Below are positions 9,145 to 13,809 of a DNA stretch of 13,809 bases, one piece after another (positions within the stretch are counted from its first letter, which is position 1; every line of letters begins with the position of its first letter). Source of the stretch: Herminiimonas sp. GTDB lineage: Bacteria; Pseudomonadota; Gammaproteobacteria; Burkholderiales; Burkholderiaceae. Both the position numbers and the translations under genes were made by a program. Under the pieces are notes generated by a model. The model did no database searches, was not told the origin of the DNA, and saw only the letters and a list, made by a program, of their open reading frames with translations. Location of the stretch: assembly GCA_014377155.1 (NCBI GenBank), contig JACMQD010000090.1, positions 1 to 13,809 of the forward strand. Direction: 5' to 3'.

Positions 9145-10587
9145 ATGCGTCCATCCGGTAGCCCCCTCAATATTCGCTTCGTCATGAGCGGATTGGTGCT
9201 GGTGATCCTGCTGGGAGCAATTGAACAAACAGTAGTTGCGGTTGCATTGCCGGCGATTGCCTCTGACCTTAAAGGCTTTGGACAACTGGCGTGGGTGATC
9301 TCCGCCTATTTGGTAGCTTGTGCGGTGACTACCCCAATCTGGGGCAAATTAAGCGATATCCACGGGCGCAGTGCAGCACTTAGCGCAGCCATTGTGATAT
9401 TTATTTTAGCCTCGATTGGCTGCGCTCTCGCATCGAACATGCCGCAACTGATTGCATTCCGGGTGTTGCAAGGAATGGGCGGCGGCGGACTTATTTCGGT
9501 AGCGCAGGCAACCATTTCCAATGTCATCCCGCCCCGTGAGCGGGGACGCTATCAGGGCTATATAAGCGGTGTGTTTGCCGCCGCGAGCCTGGCAGGCCCT
9601 GTGCTTGGCGGTTATCTGACCCAATATCTGTCATGGCGCTGGATCTTTTGGATCAATCTGCCGCTTGGTCTCGCAGCGCTTATGCTAATACGCCAGTCGC
9701 TACGCCATCTGGCGTTCGGATCAACGCAGCGCACAATCGACTATCCCGGAGCAATAATGTTTGCCACCGGCCTGGCTGCTGTTCTCACTGCCATCACGCG
9801 CGCCGGTCATGGCGTTGCTTTGACCGAGACGCTGAACCTAATTTTGAGTGCCGGCGGGGTCGTCGTTCTCGCCGGATTCGGATGGCATCAAAACCGGATT
9901 GCTGCGCCGTTGATTCCAGTATCGCTCCTGTCCAACCGAACGATTGCAGTATGCTGTGCTCTTTTGTTCCTGGCTTTTTTCCAGTTCATTTCGATGTCGG
10001 TGCTGCTCCCATTACGGTTTCGAATTGCTCGTGGTTTAGGGGTGGACGTGGCAGCGCTGCATCTGTTGCCGCTCACTCTGGCGATTTCTGCGGGAGCCTT
10101 CTTGGCTGGCCGCATGATGAGTGCGAGCGGACGATACAAGCAGCTTCAGCTGACTGGCACTATAGCTGCAGCAGCCGGTAGTTTAACGATGGCGTTATGT
10201 CGTCTCGATCAGTCTGCAGCAATGGTGCTTGCGATGTGTGTCATGGGTCTAGGAATCGGTTTACAGTTTCCAACGTCACTTGTAGCCGCACAAAATGAGG
10301 TTGGGGTAGAGGATATCGGGGTTGCCACGGCACTGACATCACTGTCGCGGCTCTTGGGAGGCGCAGTAGGCATCGCTCTACTCTCGTCGCTACTGGGCAT
10401 GTTGCTTCACCGGGTGCTGCCTGAAGTGCCAGGAGACCAGATTTTTGACTTTGTTCTAAACAGCGTCGCCCATCGTGACGCTGCCGACCGTGTATTTCGC
10501 CAGATGTTCATGGTCAGTGCGGCAGCTTCCTTAGTTGGCCCTTTTTTGGTACTTCTATTACAGGAAAAGGCATTGCGAAAGCACTGA
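9145..10587 (+). CDS. MFS transporter, DHA2 (14-helix) type
   Basis: A secondary transporter of the major facilitator superfamily, probably a proton-driven exporter in the inner membrane. The 480 residues are strongly hydrophobic throughout and fit the 14-helix drug/H+ antiporter group (EmrB/QacA-like). Motif D1 appears as LLGAIEQTVVAVALPAIASDL (trimmed of the family's usual Asp to Glu), motif A as GKLSDIHGRSAAL and motif C as GPVLGGYL. The ATG at 9145 has a poor Shine-Dalgarno; an internal ATG at 9184 is a possible start. It follows pqqE on the same strand and may be the last gene of the pqq operon. Substrate cannot be read from sequence: PQQ, a related metabolite or an unrelated drug are all open. 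Confidence 0.9.
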   Translation: MRPSGSPLNIRFVMSGLVLVILLGAIEQTVVAVALPAIASDLKGFGQLAWVISAYLVACAVTTPIWGKLSDIHGRSAALSAAIVIFILASIGCALASNMPQLIAFRVLQGMGGGGLISVAQATISNVIPPRERGRYQGYISGVFAAASLAGPVLGGYLTQYLSWRWIFWINLPLGLAALMLIRQSLRHLAFGSTQRTIDYPGAIMFATGLAAVLTAITRAGHGVALTETLNLILSAGGVVVLAGFGWHQNRIAAPLIPVSLLSNRTIAVCCALLFLAFFQFISMSVLLPLRFRIARGLGVDVAALHLLPLTLAISAGAFLAGRMMSASGRYKQLQLTGTIAAAAGSLTMALCRLDQSAAMVLAMCVMGLGIGLQFPTSLVAAQNEVGVEDIGVATALTSLSRLLGGAVGIALLSSLLGMLLHRVLPEVPGDQIFDFVLNSVAHRDAADRVFRQMFMVSAAASLVGPFLVLLLQEKALRKH

Positions 10588-10703
10588 CAACTTCATTTTT
10601 TCACAGTGGAGAGCAGTTGAAAGCATCGTCTTACCCATAAGTTGAAACCACGGTTTGCTAAGTTTGCCTACGCATTATTGACGAAGCGAAGCGAGATAGT
10701 GCG
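10588..10703. other. Spacer after the MFS gene
   Basis: No gene is visible. A 5-bp CACTG/CAGTG dyad around a T-rich loop sits just after the transporter stop (about 10582-10607) but is too weak to call a terminator. Confidence 0.3.
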
Positions 10704-10902
10704 ATGAACTGGGCAGAAGAAGAACTTTCCGGCATTTCACTGGGCAACGCCAGGTTGGACCGACGTACCGGCAAATTGGTGGCGAGTATGGCGAACCGTC
10801 CCACAAGCGTGCGGCGGGACAGCCGAAAACAAGGCAGCATATCGGCTGATCGAACACGAGGATGTGGACTGGCGTGATTTGATGGCGCCCGAGTCCAGTT
10901 AA
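10704..10902 (+). pseudogene. IS4/Tn5-type transposase N-terminal remnant
   Basis: The start ATG at 10704 opens a frame reading NWAEEELSGISLGNARLDRR and then NRPTS, which matches the N-terminal DNA-binding domain of IS4-family (Tn5-like) transposases. Near 10800 the homology moves to the +1 frame, which reads PQACGGTAENKAAYRL and then IEHEDVDWRDLMAP before a TAA at 10900-10902. A small deletion at PTS/PQAC is the simplest cause. Only about 65 codons of a protein usually over 400 residues remain, and the catalytic DDE residues are absent, so it is dead. No matching inverted ends were found. Confidence 0.75.
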
Positions 10903-10970
10903 AACCGGAGGCACCGTTAGAATTGATTTCGCGATAAATTGTTGTCTCGTAAGCAATCAGGGATGGTGTG

Positions 10971-11103
10971 ATGCGGATAATTTTCGAGGCGCGAGTCGAA
11001 GACAATGCGGGCGGCATTGAACTGATTCGGTTGGCGGAATTTGAACGAGCCGATGAGGAGGTCAAGTAGTCGGGCCTCAGTCTAGCTGAAGGCAAAAGTT
11101 TAA
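10971..11103 (+). pseudogene. ISKra4-family transposase N-terminal remnant
   Basis: A 32-codon frame starting at ATG 10971 (MRIIFEARVEDN, then LIRLAEFERADEEVK) meets a TAG at 11067, and the same frame resumes with SGLSLAEGKSL. This resembles the N-terminus of ISKra4-like transposases, in which an acidic head is followed by LGLSLAEGKALL. The TAG could be a mutated CAG. After about 11103 the resemblance fades, with likely further frameshifts and no zinc-finger-like cysteine pairs in one frame. It is a decayed fragment. The family assignment rests on memory of the motif and is moderate. Confidence 0.5.
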
Positions 11104-11188
11104 TGCCGCCATCAATTTTTTCATACATCAACTGCAATCCCGTGTTGAGCAATGTGATTGCCACGCATCTGCACAGCTTGCTGGCGGG

Positions 11189-11228
11189 AAACCGGTTTTT
11201 GGCCCGAAAAGAGCCCGAAAACCGGGTT
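11189..11228. terminator. Imperfect hairpin between IS debris and ABC gene
   Basis: AACCGGTTTTTGGC pairs with GCCCGAAAACCGGGTT through a stem of about 12 bp with one bulge and one wobble. It lies 16 bases past the ABC ATPase stop on the minus strand and may end that transcript. It could equally be a residual insertion-sequence end. Confidence 0.35.
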
Positions 11229-11243
11229 CCTTAGGGTCAGTTG

Positions 11244-11909
11244 CTACCTAATTGCGTCCAGGTCAATAAACCCCGCCAGCGCGACGCCACCCGGCGCCTC
11301 GTAATTGGCGATCACGCATGCGCTCGATGGATCGTTCTCGGCACGCTTTAAAAGCGACAGTACAAACGCAATCGAGGCGCCGTCGAGCGCAACGAATGGC
11401 TCGTCGATCAGCAATACGCTGGCACCGGATGCAAACGCCGCCGCAAGCCATACCTTGCGCTTCGAGCCAGTCGAGAGCATGAACAATTTCTTGTCCAGAT
11501 GCGGTCCGAGCGACAAGCCTGCAATCGACGCATCGAGCACCCGCTCGTTGAATGCCGGCCACGCCTGTTGCGTGGCCTTGAAGTATTCGCGCGGGGTGGT
11601 GTGCTCTAACGTATCGGTGCGCGGATCGGCCCAGAACACGTGCTGTCGGTAGGCTTCCGGCTGCGCCGAAAACAGTACATCGCCGACTTGCAGATCTCCC
11701 GCTTCGGCCACGAGGTCGGTAGCGAGCAGACGCAGCAGCGTAGTCTTGCCCGTTCCTTCATCACCGCAAATCAAGGTAACACCTGCAGCAATCGCCATCG
11801 TTACTTTGTCAAAAAGCATCCGCTCTTCAGTGCGGAACGATAGGCCGCGGATAGTCAGGATCGCTGACGGCACGGCTGCTGCAGGAGTCAAAGAGAGATG
11901 ATCAGTCAT
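11244..11909 (-). CDS. Orphan ABC-type ATPase with degenerate motifs
   Basis: An ATP-binding cassette protein of 221 residues from the ATG at 11909. The Walker A motif is GDEGTGKT (49-56) and the Walker B LLIDEP ends in catalytic Glu170, followed by ALD. The signature is LSTGSK rather than LSGGQ, the Q-loop region reads FWADPRTDT with Asp where Gln is expected, and the H-loop region reads VIANYEAP without the usual His. ATP binding is likely, while hydrolysis and coupling may be altered. No permease or binding protein is next to it. The size resembles CcmA-like exporter ATPases. The frame stays open to a TTG at 11975 and an ATG at 11963, but no start has a good Shine-Dalgarno, so the N-terminus is uncertain. 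Confidence 0.8.
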   Translation of the reverse strand: MTDHLSLTPAAAVPSAILTIRGLSFRTEERMLFDKVTMAIAAGVTLICGDEGTGKTTLLRLLATDLVAEAGDLQVGDVLFSAQPEAYRQHVFWADPRTDTLEHTTPREYFKATQQAWPAFNERVLDASIAGLSLGPHLDKKLFMLSTGSKRKVWLAAAFASGASVLLIDEPFVALDGASIAFVLSLLKRAENDPSSACVIANYEAPGGVALAGFIDLDAIR

Positions 11910-11975
11910 GTTTGCATGCGGAAGGTCGATTCCGCCGGATAAAATATTGAATGGGCCTATCATCGCACAGAGCAA

Positions 11976-12230
11976 CTTGCCGGCGCCATCGTTTACCTGG
12001 AATCGGCGTACCCACCCGACCGGGCTGGCAAGTCAGTGCAGCAAAGCCATCACGCTTCTGTTAATCGCCGCGCCGTCGACACGAACATGATGCCTAAAAA
12101 CTCGGAAAGGCATCGTTGCATCTCAGGTATGACAAGGAAACAGATTGCACGTCCCGCTTTACGTGTTAACCTTCTATTCATAAAAACGACTTGTCTGCGT
12201 ACAGTCGACCATCAAAACAGGTAGATCAAA
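11976..12230. promoter_or_regulatory. Divergent region between ABC ATPase and LysR gene
   Basis: No gene is seen. It contains a perfect 7-bp dyad, GATGCCT (12089-12095) and AGGCATC (12108-12114), around 12 bases, which could be a hairpin or an operator. TTGCAC (12145-12150) and TAACCT (12167-12172) are 16 bases apart and form a weak promoter candidate for the LysR gene. AGG at about 12221 provides its ribosome binding site. Confidence 0.3.
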
Positions 12231-13127
12231 ATGCGCCTGACGCTCCGGCAACTGCAAATTTTCCAGGCCGTCTGTGACTTTGGCAGCACCACCGCAGCCG
12301 CCGACGCCGTGGCGCTGTCGCAGTCTGCCACCAGCGCGGCACTGAACGAACTTGAAAACCTGCTGGCCATCTGTCTGTTCGATCGCGTCGGCAAGCGGCT
12401 GATCCTGAATGACAACGGTCGCGTGCTGCTGCCGCAGGCGCGGCAAATCCTCGACGCCGCATCGATGATCGAACAGCAATTTGCCTCGGGCGAGGTGTCC
12501 GATGCGGTCGGCCTGCATATCGGCGCCAGCACGACCATCGGCATATATCATCTGCCGGCGATCCTGGCAGCATTTGCACGCCAGACCGCGCACGGCAATC
12601 CGCGCGTCTTCATCGCCAATACCGCCGAAATCGCGAGCGCGGTAGCGAGCTTCAAAGTCGATGCCGGTCTGATAGAAGGTCCCTGCCCCGACCCCGAATT
12701 GCACGTCGAACCGTGGCTCACCGATGAACTGATCATCGTTTGCGCACCTACGCATCCGCTGGCGGCAAACGAAGGCAAAGTGTCGCTCAAAGCATTGCGA
12801 CAAACAGGTTGGCTATTGCGGGAACCCGGCTCCGGCACGCGCGAAGCGGTGCAACACGCGCTGGTACCGCATCTGCACGCATTGCGGTGCGCCGGAGAAT
12901 TCAGCAACGCGGAAGCCATCAAGTACGCCGCCTGTGCCGGACTGGGCGTGGCATGCCTGTCACGCGTGGTGGTCGCGGACGTAATCGATATCGGCAGACT
13001 GATCGAGTTGAAAACGACGCTGCCGATGTTGCGCCGGCACTTTTATTTGATTCACCGAAAGAACAAGCTGCTCTCGGCGCGGCTGGCAGGATTCATGGAA
13101 TTTTGTCGCGGGTGGCGCGGCGCCTGA
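12231..13127 (+). CDS. LysR-family regulator, YeiE-like
   Basis: A cytoplasmic transcription factor of 298 residues with a winged helix-turn-helix at about residues 4-62 and a two-lobed effector-binding domain after about 90. Long stretches resemble enterobacterial YeiE: LRQLQIF, LSQSATSAALNELE, LFDRVGKRLILN, LIEGPCPDPE, REPGSGTRE and SNAEAIKYA. In enterobacteria YeiE has been linked to sulfite and iron responses and flagellar control. Whether that carries over here is unknown. It is transcribed away from the ABC ATPase gene and could control it, since LysR proteins often act on a divergent neighbour. The effector is unknown. Confidence 0.93.
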   Translation: MRLTLRQLQIFQAVCDFGSTTAAADAVALSQSATSAALNELENLLAICLFDRVGKRLILNDNGRVLLPQARQILDAASMIEQQFASGEVSDAVGLHIGASTTIGIYHLPAILAAFARQTAHGNPRVFIANTAEIASAVASFKVDAGLIEGPCPDPELHVEPWLTDELIIVCAPTHPLAANEGKVSLKALRQTGWLLREPGSGTREAVQHALVPHLHALRCAGEFSNAEAIKYAACAGLGVACLSRVVVADVIDIGRLIELKTTLPMLRRHFYLIHRKNKLLSARLAGFMEFCRGWRGA

Positions 13128-13332
13128 CAGATAGCAACCACAGCGGCATCGGCATCGGCATCGGATTATTCTCCCGCGTATCGGCTTTCAAGGTTTGTTT
13201 GCCTGCATTTCACCTGCCTTTTGCGCCACTTCGCGACATGCCTTGACGTTTCGTCGCAAGCGCCTTGCCGCAAACCGGCTTGACCTTGAAAATACGGCAA
13301 TCACCAGTCGCTTCATCACTCAGGAGAGTCCC
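13128..13332. other. Spacer with hexamer tandem repeat
   Basis: No gene is visible. Three tandem copies of GGCATC lie at 13145-13162. TTGCCG (13266-13271) and GAAAAT (13289-13294) form a weak promoter-like pair before the next gene, whose ribosome binding site AGGAGA is at 13322-13327. Confidence 0.3.
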
Positions 13333-13809
13333 ATGTTCTTCATCATCGTGCAACAAGCCCCACGCTGGGTTTGGATACTGCTTGCCGTACTGATCGCCGT
13401 TGGCGGTTCGCAATCTTTCGCGCGCCGCCCTTCTCTGGGCAGCGCTATTGCCGCGCCGCTGGCGATGATCGTGCTGTCGCTGTACGGCGTGCTGTCCGCC
13501 TTTCCTTACCAGGCAGCGGCAATCATCGCCTGGGCGGGTGGCGTCGCGGCATCCCTGGCGCTCGCCAAGGCCATCGGTGCGTGGCGAGCGATCAGCTGGT
13601 TGGCGACGGACCGCTGTCTGGAGGTCCCGGGCAGCTGGGCGCCGATGGCACTCATTCTTGGTATCTTCACGATGAAGTTCGCAGTCGGTGCGCTCCTGGC
13701 GACGCATCCGGAACTGGCTCGCAGCGGGCTGTTCGGGGCAACGGCGGGATTCACCTTCGGCGCGTTTAGCGGCGCATTTCTGTCGCGGGGCGTGGCCATG
13801 TGGCAAACC
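13333..13809 (+). CDS. Multi-span membrane protein, DUF6622-like, partial
   Basis: The first 159 codons of a membrane protein that continues past the right edge. An ATG preceded by AGGAGA at 6-base spacing gives a firm start. Hydrophobic segments at about residues 10-28, 36-56, 60-80, 103-124 and 132-152 indicate at least five membrane spans. The N-terminal PRWVWILLAVLIAVGGSQ followed by a short basic stretch resembles small uncharacterised membrane proteins (DUF6622) common in Proteobacteria; those are usually about 160-170 residues, so little is probably missing. Function is unknown, and no catalytic or binding motif is apparent. Confidence 0.75.
   Translation, partial: MFFIIVQQAPRWVWILLAVLIAVGGSQSFARRPSLGSAIAAPLAMIVLSLYGVLSAFPYQAAAIIAWAGGVAASLALAKAIGAWRAISWLATDRCLEVPGSWAPMALILGIFTMKFAVGALLATHPELARSGLFGATAGFTFGAFSGAFLSRGVAMWQT

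Noticed and set aside
10917..11081. Minus-strand open stretch with protein-like composition (LLDLLIGSFKFRQPNQFNAA)
   Set aside because: It has no start codon or ribosome binding site and lies antisense to the better-supported ISKra4-like fragment, so it is probably a shadow frame.
10658..11164. 168-codon minus-strand frame
   Set aside because: Serine/arginine-rich low-quality translation across two transposase remnants on the other strand, with no recognisable domain.
12174..12803. 209-codon minus-strand frame
   Set aside because: Antisense shadow of the LysR gene, which matches its family along the whole length.
13145..13162. GGCATC x3 as a phase-variable repeat
   Set aside because: Three copies are too few for frequent slippage, and the repeat lies outside any gene or clear promoter spacer.
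13210..13806. 198-codon minus-strand frame
   Set aside because: Arginine/glutamine-rich shadow of the membrane protein gene, which has a good ribosome binding site and clear membrane segments.

Overview
The window looks like a chromosomal segment of a betaproteobacterium. Gene content and codon use suggest Burkholderiales, perhaps the Herbaspirillum/Collimonas/Glaciimonas side of Oxalobacteraceae, but that placement is an inference from style and no rRNA or other marker is present. Its centre is a complete pqqABCDE operon for making the redox cofactor pyrroloquinoline quinone (PQQ).

Layout, left to right. Positions 1-206 hold two strong hairpins and no gene I can name. katG, a bifunctional catalase-peroxidase, lies at 207-2456 on the minus strand with its own ribosome binding site and a -10 element. 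A tightly coupled minus-strand operon follows, read right to left: a prolyl iminopeptidase (5734-4757), a membrane histidine kinase of the NarL/DegS class (4764-3385) and its LuxR/FixJ-type response regulator (3388-2744). The genes overlap by 8 and 4 bases. A 194-base divergent region with a TCATGA-AAA-TCATGA dyad separates this operon from pqqA (5929-6003, a 24-residue precursor peptide too short for most gene callers). After pqqA come a perfect 9-bp hairpin and then pqqB, pqqC, pqqD and pqqE, with junctions that overlap or nearly touch. A 14-helix-type MFS transporter (9145-10587) follows on the same strand.

Positions about 10600-11240 contain insertion-sequence debris: an N-terminal piece of an IS4/Tn5-type transposase broken by a frameshift, then an N-terminal piece of what looks like an ISKra4-family transposase with a nonsense codon. 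To the right lie an orphan ABC ATPase with degenerate motifs (minus strand), a LysR regulator close to YeiE (plus strand) and the start of a small multi-span membrane protein (DUF6622-like) that runs off the window.

How the parts may fit: PqqA is the substrate; PqqD presents it to the radical-SAM enzyme PqqE, which joins its Glu and Tyr; a protease not encoded here in its usual form (PqqF/PqqG) trims it; PqqB hydroxylates and PqqC makes the final oxidation. The kinase resembles MoxY/LapD-type sensors, and its regulator resembles those controlling PQQ-dependent alcohol oxidation elsewhere. The two-component pair is therefore a good candidate regulator of this pqq operon, and the MFS protein a candidate exporter of PQQ or of a product of PQQ metabolism. 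No PQQ-dependent dehydrogenase is in the window. I see a well-known pathway with some interesting local wiring rather than a clearly new system.
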